Assembly: GCA_002427975.1 (NCBI GenBank)
Contig: DIZT01000246.1
Coordinates: forward strand, 1 to 6,341
DNA: 6,341 nt
Source: Micrococcaceae bacterium UBA6021
GTDB lineage: Bacteria > Actinomycetota > Actinomycetes > Actinomycetales > Micrococcaceae
Direction of reading: 5' to 3'
The notes below the pieces were generated by a model, which made no database searches, was not told where the DNA came from, and was given only the letters and a program-made list of their open reading frames with translations. Positions 1 to 6,213 of the stretch are shown piece after piece (the stretch's first letter is position 1; each line of letters starts with the position of its first letter). The position numbers and the translations under genes are program-made.

Positions 1-735
1 GCGCAAGAGTTTCTGTGCGGACGCGGACAGCCCGGAATCGGATATTACCTCGTCGGCGTCGTCCAGTCCGGCGATGGTACTGATGCCCACCATCCCCCAC
101 TTGCTGTGGTCCGCCAGCACCACGACGCGGCGGGCAGCCGAGACCAGGGCCCGGTCCATTTCGGCCTCGAGGAGGTTGGGTGTGGTGAAACCGGCCTCGG
201 CGTCTGCCCCGTGAACGCCCATGAACAACAGGTCCAGGTGCAGTTGCTTCACGGACGCCGTGGCAATGGGACCCACCAGCGCGTCGGACGGCGTGCGCTC
301 TCCCCCGGTCAGGATCACGGTCTGCCTCGAGGCCGAGGCCTGAAAGACATCCGCAATGCGCACGGAGTTCGTGACCACCGTCAGCCCTTCCTTCAGGGCT
401 AGCCGCTGCGCCAGCGCCCACGTGGTGGTTCCGGCGCTTAGCCCGATGGACTGCCCTTCCTTCACCATGCTGGCGGCCTCGTCGGCGATTGCCTGTTTCT
501 CGTCCCGCGCCTGCGTGGACTTGAGCTCGAAACCGGGCTCGTGGGCACTGGCGCCACCCCGCATCTTGGCGCCTCCGTGCACTCTTTCCACGAGTCCGGC
601 CTCGTCCAATACCTCAATGTCCCTGCGCACCGTCATCGGGGAAACGCCAAGCTGAGTGGCCAGGTCCGTAACGCTCGCCGCGCGGTTGTTCACCACGGCC
701 TCGACAATGGCGGAGCGTCGTGCATCGGCAAGCAT
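1..735 (-). CDS. DeoR-family sugar-responsive transcriptional repressor (3' end cut by window edge)
   Basis: The visible 245 residues show the standard DeoR-family plan. Residues 1-57 are the DNA-binding part, with a helix-turn-helix (SVTDLATQLGVSPMTVRRDI, 21-40) followed by the family-typical VHGGA at 62-66. The rest is the sugar-phosphate effector domain: the GLSAGTTT loop at 108-115, TNS at 132-134, LTGGERTP at 152-159 and the near-invariant ADHSKWG at 218-224. Family members are about 250-265 residues, so only a short C-terminal tail is missing. ATGs occur at 741 and 735; I chose 735 because AAGGAGG (743-749) lies 7 bases before it but only 1 base before the other. The gene follows the beta-galactosidase by 56 bases on the same strand, so co-transcription and feedback control of the operon are likely. 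The family usually responds to phosphorylated sugars; the actual effector is not visible. The family call is firm, the regulon is inferred. Confidence 0.93.
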   Translation of the reverse strand, partial: MLADARRSAIVEAVVNNRAASVTDLATQLGVSPMTVRRDIEVLDEAGLVERVHGGAKMRGGASAHEPGFELKSTQARDEKQAIADEAASMVKEGQSIGLSAGTTTWALAQRLALKEGLTVVTNSVRIADVFQASASRQTVILTGGERTPSDALVGPIATASVKQLHLDLLFMGVHGADAEAGFTTPNLLEAEMDRALVSAARRVVVLADHSKWGMVGISTIAGLDDADEVISDSGLSASAQKLLR

Positions 736-742
736 TTGCATT

Positions 743-749
743 CCTCCTT
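743..749 (-). promoter_or_regulatory. Ribosome binding site of the DeoR-family gene
   Basis: AAGGAGG on the minus strand is a near-perfect Shine-Dalgarno sequence. Its spacing is 7 bases to the ATG at 735 and only 1 base to the upstream in-frame ATG at 741, so it decides in favour of the shorter protein starting MLADARR, a typical DeoR N-terminus. Confidence 0.8.
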
Positions 750-761
750 CAAATCAGAACT

Positions 762-791
762 GCTAACGGAGCTGTTAGCCGGATAGCCGGC
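762..791 (-). other. Two small inverted repeats between the beta-galactosidase and DeoR-family genes
   Basis: The 56-base gap holds two dyads. GCTAAC-N6-GTTAGC (762-779) is a perfect 6-bp arm pair. GCCGG-N4-CCGGC (778-791) is a 5-bp arm pair directly after the beta-galactosidase stop codon; it overlaps the first by two bases, so the two full stems compete. No T-run follows either on the minus strand, so they are not a good intrinsic terminator. They may be intercistronic RNA hairpins, or the 6-bp dyad may be an operator for autoregulation. Function is speculative. Confidence 0.4.
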
Positions 792-2843
792 CTAGCTGGT
801 CTGCCGCACGACGGCGACTCCTCCGCCGCCGACCGCAAGAGCCCCTGCCGCGGCCGTGCCGTTGATCAGTTCGGCCCCGTGGACCGGCACCGTCACGTCG
901 TCCGCGCCGTGGTTGATGACAAACAGCCAGCTTGTGCCGCCTTTGGACCGTTTCACCACCTCGACCCCGGCCGGCAGGTCCGCGACGACGGGGCCCACGC
1001 CCGCGGCTGCAGCGACCTCCCCCACCAGCCGGGAGATCCCCTCCGTTCCCAAGGAAGTGGAGACGTAGTAGGAGATGCCTTCACCGAAGGTGTTCCGGGT
1101 GACCGCCGGCGAGCCGGCGGCAGGCCCGTCGGCAAACACGGCGAGGGCGTCCGCCGTCGTCGTCTTGCCCAGCTCGCTCCAAATGGCGCCCTCGCCGTAG
1201 CGGCTCAGCCGCACGGTTTCGGCGGCATGCAGCGGATAGAACTCCTCCATCTGCACGCCGAGCACGTCCCGAAACGCGCCGGGGTAGCCGCCGCCGTTGG
1301 TGGGGTCCATCCGGATGTGGTCGTTGGCGTCCACTATTCCGGAGAAGTACGTGACCACCAGGTGCCCGCCGTTGGCAACGAACTGTTCGATGTTCGCTGC
1401 ACCATTGTCGGTGATGAGGTACACCATGGGAACGATGACGAGCTGGTAGCCGGACAGGTCGTCGGTGCTCTGGCGGATGTCCGTGCTGATGCCGGCCCGG
1501 TAGAAGGCATCATGCCAGCGCCTGGTTTCGGCGATGCAGTCCGTGTCCATGCTCGGGTGCGAGTCCAGTTCCGATCCCCAGCGTGCGTCCGTGTCATGCA
1601 GTATGGCCACCTGGACGCCGTCGACCGTGGATCCGGCGACTTCGGAGATGGACTTCAGGATCCGGCCAAGCGCCACCACCTCGCGCCAGATCTTGGTGTC
1701 GGTCCCGGCGTGCGGCAGCATGCCGGAGTGATATTTCTCGGCACCGGCCCGGGACGCACGCCATTGGAAATACAACGCGCCGTCGGCACCCCGCGCCACG
1801 TGCTGCAGCGAATTGCGGATCAATTCCCTCGGTGCCTTGGCGATGTTGCGGGGCTGCCAGTTCACGGCGGACGTGGAGTGCTCCATGAGCAGCCAGGGCC
1901 TGCCCTTGGCCCAACCGCGGCAGAGGTCCGCGGTCATTGCCAGTTCCTGGAAGTTCCGGCCGTCCTCGGCCTTCAGGTAGTGATCGTTGGAGACGATGTC
2001 CATCTCCTCGGACCAGCGCCAGTAGTCGATCGGGGCGTTCAAACCCATGTTGAAACCCATGAAGTTCGTGGTGACCGGGTGGTCGGAAGCCGCCCGGATG
2101 ATCCCGGCCTCGGCCCGGAAGCATTCAAGCAGCGAGTCGGAGGAGAACCTGGCGAAGTCCAGCTGTTGAGTCGGGTTGACCCAGGTGCCGGAGGTCCGCG
2201 GCGGCAGGATTTCCTGCCACGAGTAGTAGCGCTGGGACCAGAACGCCGTGCCCCAGGCATTGTTCAGCCCCTCGAGGCTGCCGTAGCGGTCCTCCAGCCA
2301 GACGCGGAACGCCGCGGCCGCGTAGTCGCCGTAGTCAGGCAGGTTGTGGCAGCCGTATTCGTTGTGGACGTGCCACATCACGACGGCGGGATGACCGGCG
2401 TAGCGGTCCACGATCGCCTGGGTGAGGGCCGCCGCAGCCCGGCGGTACTCGGGGCTGCTGGCGCTGAAGGTCTGGCGGGATCCGTAGCTGTGCCGCACGC
2501 CGTCGGCCGTGACAGGCAGCGATTGCGGGTACTTGCGGCTGAACCACGGCGGCGGCGAGGCCGTGGCGTTGGCCAGGTCCACCCGGATCCCGTTTTCGTG
2601 GAGCAGGTCAAGGACCCTGTCCAGCCAGCCGAACTCGTACGTGCCTTCAGCCGGCTCCAGCAAGGCCCAGCTGAAGATGCCGACGCTGACCAGGTTGACC
2701 CCGGCCTCGCGCATCAGCGCCACGTCCTCCTGCCACACTTCCTCCGGCCATTGCTCCGGGTTGTAGTCGCCGCCGAAGGCCAGCCTCGGCTGGCCGCCGT
2801 CGGGATATCCGCCCAAGCGGGAAGTCACGTAGTCCATGTCCAT
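792..2843 (-). CDS. GH42 beta-galactosidase, cytoplasmic
   Basis: This 683-residue protein hydrolyses terminal beta-galactosides with retention of configuration. The N-terminal TIM barrel covers about residues 20-395, opening with the family signature FGGDYNPEQWPEE (23-35). The acid/base is E162 in HVHNEYG (158-164) and the nucleophile is E321 in WLLMEHST (317-324), matching the positions known in characterised GH42 enzymes. SAVNWQPRN (325-333) is another conserved block. A glutamine-amidotransferase-like trimerisation domain follows (about 410-615), then a short C-terminal beta domain (about 620-683). Length is normal for the family. There is no signal peptide, so it acts on sugar imported by the adjoining transporter. 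Of the four-cysteine zinc cluster known in Thermus GH42, only C165 has an obvious counterpart after the acid/base. I chose the ATG at 2843 because AAAGGA lies 10 bases upstream; a second ATG two codons later is possible. Lactose, beta-1,4-galactan fragments or other galacto-oligosaccharides could be the natural substrate. Confidence 0.96.
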   Translation of the reverse strand: MDMDYVTSRLGGYPDGGQPRLAFGGDYNPEQWPEEVWQEDVALMREAGVNLVSVGIFSWALLEPAEGTYEFGWLDRVLDLLHENGIRVDLANATASPPPWFSRKYPQSLPVTADGVRHSYGSRQTFSASSPEYRRAAAALTQAIVDRYAGHPAVVMWHVHNEYGCHNLPDYGDYAAAAFRVWLEDRYGSLEGLNNAWGTAFWSQRYYSWQEILPPRTSGTWVNPTQQLDFARFSSDSLLECFRAEAGIIRAASDHPVTTNFMGFNMGLNAPIDYWRWSEEMDIVSNDHYLKAEDGRNFQELAMTADLCRGWAKGRPWLLMEHSTSAVNWQPRNIAKAPRELIRNSLQHVARGADGALYFQWRASRAGAEKYHSGMLPHAGTDTKIWREVVALGRILKSISEVAGSTVDGVQVAILHDTDARWGSELDSHPSMDTDCIAETRRWHDAFYRAGISTDIRQSTDDLSGYQLVIVPMVYLITDNGAANIEQFVANGGHLVVTYFSGIVDANDHIRMDPTNGGGYPGAFRDVLGVQMEEFYPLHAAETVRLSRYGEGAIWSELGKTTTADALAVFADGPAAGSPAVTRNTFGEGISYYVSTSLGTEGISRLVGEVAAAAGVGPVVADLPAGVEVVKRSKGGTSWLFVINHGADDVTVPVHGAELINGTAAAGALAVGGGGVAVVRQTS

Positions 2844-2850
2844 CGGTTTC

Positions 2851-3768
2851 TTATCCTTTGCTGGAGCCGAGGGTCAGGCCGGCTACGAAATGGCGCTGCA
2901 GGGCGAGGTAGATAACAAGCGTGGGGATCACCGTGATGGTGGCACCGGCGGCCAGCAGGTTGTAGTTGGACAGGAAGGTCCCTTGGAGGTTGTTGATGGC
3001 GGTCGTGACCGGCAGACGGTCGCCGCTTTGGATCAACAGGAGTGGCCAGAAGTAGTCGTTGTAAATGAACACGACTTCCAGCGTGGCCAGGGCGGCAAGC
3101 GCGGGCCGGCACAACGGCATAATAATTGACCAGTACTGACGCCAAATGCCTGCGCCGTCCACCAGGGCAGCCTCGGTCAAGTCCGCCGACAGGGCTTTCA
3201 TGTAGTTGGACAACACAAACGTGCAGAAGCCGATCTGGAACGCAGTGTTGGCGGCAATCACTGAGACGTACGTGTTCAGCAGGCTGCCGGAATCGCTGAA
3301 CCAGTAGGGAAGCTGCAGCAGTTTGAACATTTCAAACAATGGCGTAGCCAGGACCTGTGGCGGCAGCAGGTTGCCTGCCGTGAACATGATCAGCAGGGTG
3401 ACGTTGAACTTCCAGCTCACGCGGCTGACCGCGAACGCCATCATCGAGGCGAACAGCAATACCAGGATGATTGTGGGGACGGTGATTATCAGCGAGTTGG
3501 TGAAGTAGCGGGGAAATCCACCCTGGTTCCACGCCTGGACGAAGTTGTCCAGGCTGAACGTGCCACCCAGGCTGAAGTACCCGAATTTGTCAGTGTCCGC
3601 TTTTGGCCGCAGCGCGGTGAATACGGCCCAGCCAAGGGGAATCATCCACATGACCGCCACCACCGTGAGGAAAATGTGCGTGCCGTAGTGACGCTGGGGC
3701 CGGCTGCCGGAGGGCCTGGAGCCAGCAAGGGGTGTACGCGGTGTCTTTACCGCTGGTGCAATGCTCAT
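2851..3768 (-). CDS. Sugar ABC transporter permease, MalG type
   Basis: This 305-residue inner-membrane protein is the second permease of a carbohydrate-uptake (CUT1) ABC importer. After a basic N-terminal tail (1-30) there are about six membrane segments: roughly 31-53, 90-113, 122-143, 165-188, 222-245 and 273-292. The cytoplasmic EAA loop that docks the ATPase is clear at 199-218: E199-A-A, then D204-G205-A, ending at P218. The ending GLTLGSSKG resembles MalG-type C-termini. An in-frame extension reaches 4149, but the ATG at 3768 is right: GGAGGG (3775-3780) lies 6 bases upstream, and ATGA overlaps the stop of the preceding permease, indicating translational coupling. The stop codon directly abuts the ribosome site of the beta-galactosidase, whose start is 7 bases beyond. 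Transport of a galactoside is inferred from the neighbours. Confidence 0.95.
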   Translation of the reverse strand: MSIAPAVKTPRTPLAGSRPSGSRPQRHYGTHIFLTVVAVMWMIPLGWAVFTALRPKADTDKFGYFSLGGTFSLDNFVQAWNQGGFPRYFTNSLIITVPTIILVLLFASMMAFAVSRVSWKFNVTLLIMFTAGNLLPPQVLATPLFEMFKLLQLPYWFSDSGSLLNTYVSVIAANTAFQIGFCTFVLSNYMKALSADLTEAALVDGAGIWRQYWSIIMPLCRPALAALATLEVVFIYNDYFWPLLLIQSGDRLPVTTAINNLQGTFLSNYNLLAAGATITVIPTLVIYLALQRHFVAGLTLGSSKG

Positions 3769-4682
3769 GCTTTGCCCTCCTTGCCGAAGGTCCGGCCGAG
3801 GTAGACGGTGATGGGGACCAACGAGATCACCAGAAGGATGACGGCGAAGGCGGAACCGATTCCTATCGACTGGCCCTCGCCCACCAGGTATTGGATGACC
3901 AGGGCACTGATGAGCTCCAGCCCGTTGGTTCCCTTGTTGATGACATAGACAACGTCGAAGGCGCGGAGCGACTCGATGATGGTGATGACGACGATCACGA
4001 TGTTGACCGGCCGCATCGCCGGAAAGACCACCCGGAAGAAGGTCTGGACGGCATTTGCCCCGTCCAGCGCGGCGGCCTCCTTGAGCGAGGCGTCCACGCC
4101 CTTTAGCCCGGCCAGGTAGAGGATCATGACGTAGCCGGCGTGCCGCCACGTGGCGGCCACCATGGCGGCCCAGATGTTGACGCTGGAATCGCCGAACCAG
4201 TCAACGGCTTGCGGAGTCCCCGCCGTGCCAAGGAGGAAATTCAGGAGTCCGTTGTCCTTCTGGTAGAACAGCTGCCAGATGATGCCCACGAGGGCCAGTG
4301 ACAGCATCACCGGGACGAAGAAGATGCTTTGGTAGATCTTGCTGCCGCGGATCTGCTGGTCCAGGAGCACTGCCAGCAGCAAGCCCAGGGGCGTTGCGAT
4401 CAGCGCCAGGAAGCCGAGCCAGAGCAGGTTGTGCTGCACCGCGGGCCAGAAGGCCGGGCTGTCCTTGAAGACGAAATCATAGTTCGCCGTTCCTGCCGGG
4501 CGGATATCGGAGAGGGTCAATCCGTTCCAGCGGGAAAAGGACAGCAGGATGGACAACAGCGTGGGAATCCAGACGAGGACAAGCTGGATCAACGTGGGCA
4601 CTCCGACCATCACGCCCAGGACTACTTTGTCGGGAGTGGATAACCGTCGGACGCGTCGGGCTTTGGGCAGGGTGGCGCTCAT
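3765..4682 (-). CDS. Sugar ABC transporter permease, MalF/UgpA type
   Basis: This 305-residue membrane protein is the first permease of the CUT1 importer and pairs with the downstream MalG-type protein to form the channel. A basic N-terminus (1-19) precedes about six hydrophobic segments: roughly 20-49, 84-108, 116-139, 169-192, 224-245 and 276-296. The EAA loop reads E202-A-A, D207-G208-A, ending at P221. It lacks the long extra N-terminal region of enteric MalF and is the usual size for actinobacterial homologues. The ribosome site is weak: GAGGAAACGAGAAG, with its GAGG about 14 bases from the ATG, unlike the strong sites of the flanking genes. With the hairpin upstream, this fits lower output of permease than of binding protein. 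The last four bases overlap the next permease start. Confidence 0.95.
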   Translation of the reverse strand: MSATLPKARRVRRLSTPDKVVLGVMVGVPTLIQLVLVWIPTLLSILLSFSRWNGLTLSDIRPAGTANYDFVFKDSPAFWPAVQHNLLWLGFLALIATPLGLLLAVLLDQQIRGSKIYQSIFFVPVMLSLALVGIIWQLFYQKDNGLLNFLLGTAGTPQAVDWFGDSSVNIWAAMVAATWRHAGYVMILYLAGLKGVDASLKEAAALDGANAVQTFFRVVFPAMRPVNIVIVVITIIESLRAFDVVYVINKGTNGLELISALVIQYLVGEGQSIGIGSAFAVILLVISLVPITVYLGRTFGKEGKA

Positions 4683-4707
4683 GGAACTTCTCGTTTCCTC
4701 ATGGAAC
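4678..4707 (-). repeat. 10-bp direct repeat at the first permease start, with a 7-codon ORF
   Basis: CTCATGGAAC (plus strand) occurs at 4678-4687 and again at 4698-4707, exactly 20 bp apart. On the minus strand each copy supplies an ATG: the lower is the permease start, the upper opens a 7-codon reading frame (MRKREVP) whose TGA overlaps the permease ATG by 4 bases. It could be a tiny coupled leader or a local duplication. No dedicated ribosome site is seen for the upper ATG, so chance is quite possible. Confidence 0.3.
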
Positions 4708-4726
4708 GGATTGGAAGCCGCGGGCC

Positions 4727-4762
4727 GGCCCGACGGCGGGAGGTGGCCTCCCGTCGTCGGCC
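4727..4762 (-). other. Strong intercistronic stem-loop between binding-protein and permease genes
   Basis: In the 98-base gap, arms at 4747-4762 and 4727-4743 form about 15 base pairs with one bulged base, one mismatch and a 3-base loop (4744-4746). The stem is very GC-rich. No T-run follows on the minus strand, so it is unlikely to stop transcription fully. Hairpins at this place in sugar ABC operons, such as malE-malF, are known to protect the upstream mRNA 3' end and raise binding-protein yield over permease yield; that role here is inferred. Confidence 0.65.
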
Positions 4763-4780
4763 GAATGCCGAGGACCGCCG

Positions 4781-6103
4781 CTATTGCGCGGCGTAGAGGG
4801 CTTTGGCCTGGGATTCCAGATTCTTGACGTCGATGGTGCCGTCCTTGACGAAGCCCTGCAGGGCCGGGATCATCACGTTGTTCGCCATGGCCGGCAGCGC
4901 ATCACGGTCGAAGAACTGGCTGATGCTCTTGGCGTTGGCGATGGTGTCGGCGCACTTCTTGTTCAGCGCGGAGAACTTGGACGTGTCCGCACCCTTGACG
5001 GTGGCGATGTTCGAAGCATCCACGGCTGCGTAGGCGTTCTGGCCGTCCGCCGAGCCCAAAAAGGCCATGAAGTCGCGGGCGGCCTGGTTGTCGCCGCCCT
5101 TCTTGGACAGCAGGAGGCCGTCGATGGGAGCTTCCACGGCGTCCTGGCCCTCCATGGCGATCTCCGGGAACGGGAAGAAATCGATGTCCGCAAGCGTGGC
5201 CGCGTCAGTGAACTGCTGCGTCACAAAGGAGCCCAGCAGGTACATGCCGGATTTCTTGGCCCCCAGCGAGATGGCTGCATCCTGCCAGGTCATGCCCAGG
5301 GCCGCCGGGTTCTGGAAGGGCAGCAGGGCCCTCCAGGTATCGAAGACATCGCTGACTTTTTTCTGGTCCCAGGATTCCTTGTGGGCGGTCAGGTCCATGT
5401 GGAACTGGTATCCGTTCAGGCGCATATTGAGGTAGTCGAAGGTCCCCATCGCCGGCCAGCCGTCCTTGTCGGCGAACTCGATGGGGATGAGTCCGTCCGT
5501 CTTCATCTTGGCGCACAGCGTCTTGAGCTCATCGAACGTCTTGGGTGCGGCGTAGCCCTTCTCTGCCCACAGGCTCTTCCGGTAGAAGAAACCCCAGGGA
5601 TAGTTGTAGTTCGGGACAAAGTACATCTTGCCGTCCGGGCCCGTGGACGCTTTCTTCATCGCGCCGGAGAAGTTGCTGCCGATCTTTTCCCAGACGTCAT
5701 CCACCGGCGCCAGCAGGCCCTTGCCCGCGTAGTACTGCATGCGGTAGCCGGCGAACCAGGTAAACGTGTCGTCCGGGCTGCCCTGCAGGTAAGTGGCGAT
5801 CTTGTTCTGGAAATCGTTGTGCGGGACCACGTTGGTCGCAACCGCGATGTTCGTTTTCTTGGTGAAGGCATCTGTCACGGCCTTGTAGGCGGCCTTGGGG
5901 ACGTCGTCCGAGGATCCCGAGCCAAACGTCAGGGAGGTGGAAGCACTCGCGGAGCCCGAGGGGCCGCTGCCGCCCGTGCAGGCCGCCAGGAGCGGAATCC
6001 CGGCGAGGCCGGCCGCACCGACGCCCATGGACTTCAGCAGGGTTCGGCGATCTATTCTTGCTGAGCCGATTCCCGTTGTTGATCGATCGCCGTGCGGTGC
6101 CAT
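4781..6103 (-). CDS. Sugar ABC transporter solute-binding lipoprotein, twin-arginine signal
   Basis: This 440-residue extracytoplasmic binding protein captures the sugar and delivers it to the two permeases encoded next. The signal peptide has a twin-arginine motif D-R19-R20-T-L-L-K, a hydrophobic stretch (26-39) and a lipobox LLAAC with C42 as the lipidated cysteine, so it is probably exported folded by Tat and anchored to the membrane. A small, Gly/Ser-rich linker (43-66) leads to the family 1-type extracellular solute-binding fold (about 57-440). Aromatic residues such as W116, Y120, W170 and W273 lie in places that often stack on sugar rings, but no ligand can be assigned. Two further cysteines, C197 and C384, are present. 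The start is supported by AAAGGAG at 6109-6115, 5 bases upstream. As first gene of the operon with the best ribosome site, it is expected to be the most abundant product. Confidence 0.94.
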   Translation of the reverse strand: MAPHGDRSTTGIGSARIDRRTLLKSMGVGAAGLAGIPLLAACTGGSGPSGSASASTSLTFGSGSSDDVPKAAYKAVTDAFTKKTNIAVATNVVPHNDFQNKIATYLQGSPDDTFTWFAGYRMQYYAGKGLLAPVDDVWEKIGSNFSGAMKKASTGPDGKMYFVPNYNYPWGFFYRKSLWAEKGYAAPKTFDELKTLCAKMKTDGLIPIEFADKDGWPAMGTFDYLNMRLNGYQFHMDLTAHKESWDQKKVSDVFDTWRALLPFQNPAALGMTWQDAAISLGAKKSGMYLLGSFVTQQFTDAATLADIDFFPFPEIAMEGQDAVEAPIDGLLLSKKGGDNQAARDFMAFLGSADGQNAYAAVDASNIATVKGADTSKFSALNKKCADTIANAKSISQFFDRDALPAMANNVMIPALQGFVKDGTIDVKNLESQAKALYAAQ

Positions 6104-6108
6104 GATTT

Positions 6109-6115
6109 CTCCTTT
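6109..6115 (-). promoter_or_regulatory. Ribosome binding site of the solute-binding protein
   Basis: AAAGGAG on the minus strand lies 5 bases before the ATG at 6103 and fixes that start. It is much stronger than the site before the first permease. Confidence 0.8.
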
Positions 6116-6124
6116 GAAGACATG

Positions 6125-6144
6125 GATCTGTGACTCAGATCACG
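6125..6144. promoter_or_regulatory. CRP/GlxR-like site overlapping a perfect 17-bp dyad
   Basis: TGTGA-N6-TCACG at 6129-6144 matches 9 of 10 defined bases of the CRP/GlxR consensus TGTGA-N6-TCACA. Overlapping it, GATCTG-N5-CAGATC at 6125-6141 is a perfect inverted repeat with 6-bp arms. Either could bind a dimeric regulator; the latter could also fold as an RNA hairpin just before the ribosome site. The site lies 25 bases before the binding-protein start and just downstream of the candidate -10 box, a place where a bound protein would normally repress. Cyclic-AMP-type control is inferred from the motif alone. Confidence 0.5.
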
Positions 6145-6150
6145 AGGATG

Positions 6151-6156
6151 ATCATA
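6151..6156 (-). promoter_or_regulatory. Candidate -10 box of the transporter operon promoter
   Basis: TATGAT on the minus strand matches the sigma-70 type -10 consensus at 5 of 6 positions and would give a leader of about 40 bases. No convincing -35 box sits 17 bases upstream; the closest hexamer, TTTCAT, is poor. The T-rich DNA upstream could compensate, or an activator may be needed. The gap is the only sizeable non-coding space ahead of the operon. Confidence 0.4.
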
Positions 6157-6161
6157 ATCAA

Positions 6162-6195
6162 CCAAAAAGAAAAATGAAACCCCAAAAACAAACAT
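6162..6195. repeat. A-rich 14-bp direct repeat with 20-bp spacing, candidate operator
   Basis: CCAAAAAGAAAAAT (6162-6175) and CCAAAAACAAACAT (6182-6195) agree at 12 of 14 positions and are spaced by 20 bp, about two helical turns. On the minus strand this gives TTTC/TTTG-rich direct repeats, which resemble the style of operators reported for DeoR-family regulators such as AgaR. It could therefore be the binding site of the DeoR-family protein encoded at the far end of the operon. The overlap with the candidate terminator is a competing explanation. Confidence 0.35.
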
Positions 6196-6204
6196 TTTGT
6201 GGTT
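6164..6204 (-). terminator. Candidate intrinsic terminator of the LacI-family gene
   Basis: On the minus strand AACCACAAAA (6204-6195) pairs with TTTTGGGGTT (6187-6178) in a 10-position stem with one mismatch and a 7-base loop. It is followed by TCATTTTTCTTTTT (down to 6164), a T-rich tail. It starts about 38 bases after the LacI-family stop. The stem is weaker in GC than most intrinsic terminators of this kind of genome, so termination may be partial and some read-through into the transporter operon is possible. Confidence 0.45.
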
Positions 6205-6213
6205 AATATCTCC

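Noticed and set aside
736..741. Start of the DeoR-family protein at the ATG ending at 741
   Set aside because: The ribosome site would be only 1 base away; the ATG at 735 has a normal 7-base spacing.
106..786. Three plus-strand frames of 81-99 codons opposite the DeoR-family gene
   Set aside because: They overlap a clearly conserved gene on the other strand and encode nothing recognisable.
720..2915. A 731-codon open frame on the plus strand opposite the beta-galactosidase
   Set aside because: It is antisense to a gene with clear catalytic motifs, its translation is rich in Arg/Gly/His/Val with no recognisable domain, and long antisense frames are common in GC-rich genes.
3769..4149. N-terminal extension of the second permease to 4149
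   Set aside because: The added 127 residues are low-complexity Arg/Gly-rich sequence overlapping the first permease; the ATG at 3768 has a strong ribosome site and the classic ATGA overlap.
4784..6064. A 426-codon open frame on the plus strand opposite the solute-binding protein
   Set aside because: It mirrors a well-supported lipoprotein gene, has no recognisable domain or convincing ribosome site, and is a codon-bias shadow.
6148..6160. ATGATCAT palindrome and TGAT-N4-ATCA dyad as a LacI-family operator
   Set aside because: The arms are short, AT-rich and overlap the candidate -10 box, and they lack the central CG typical of LacI-family operators.
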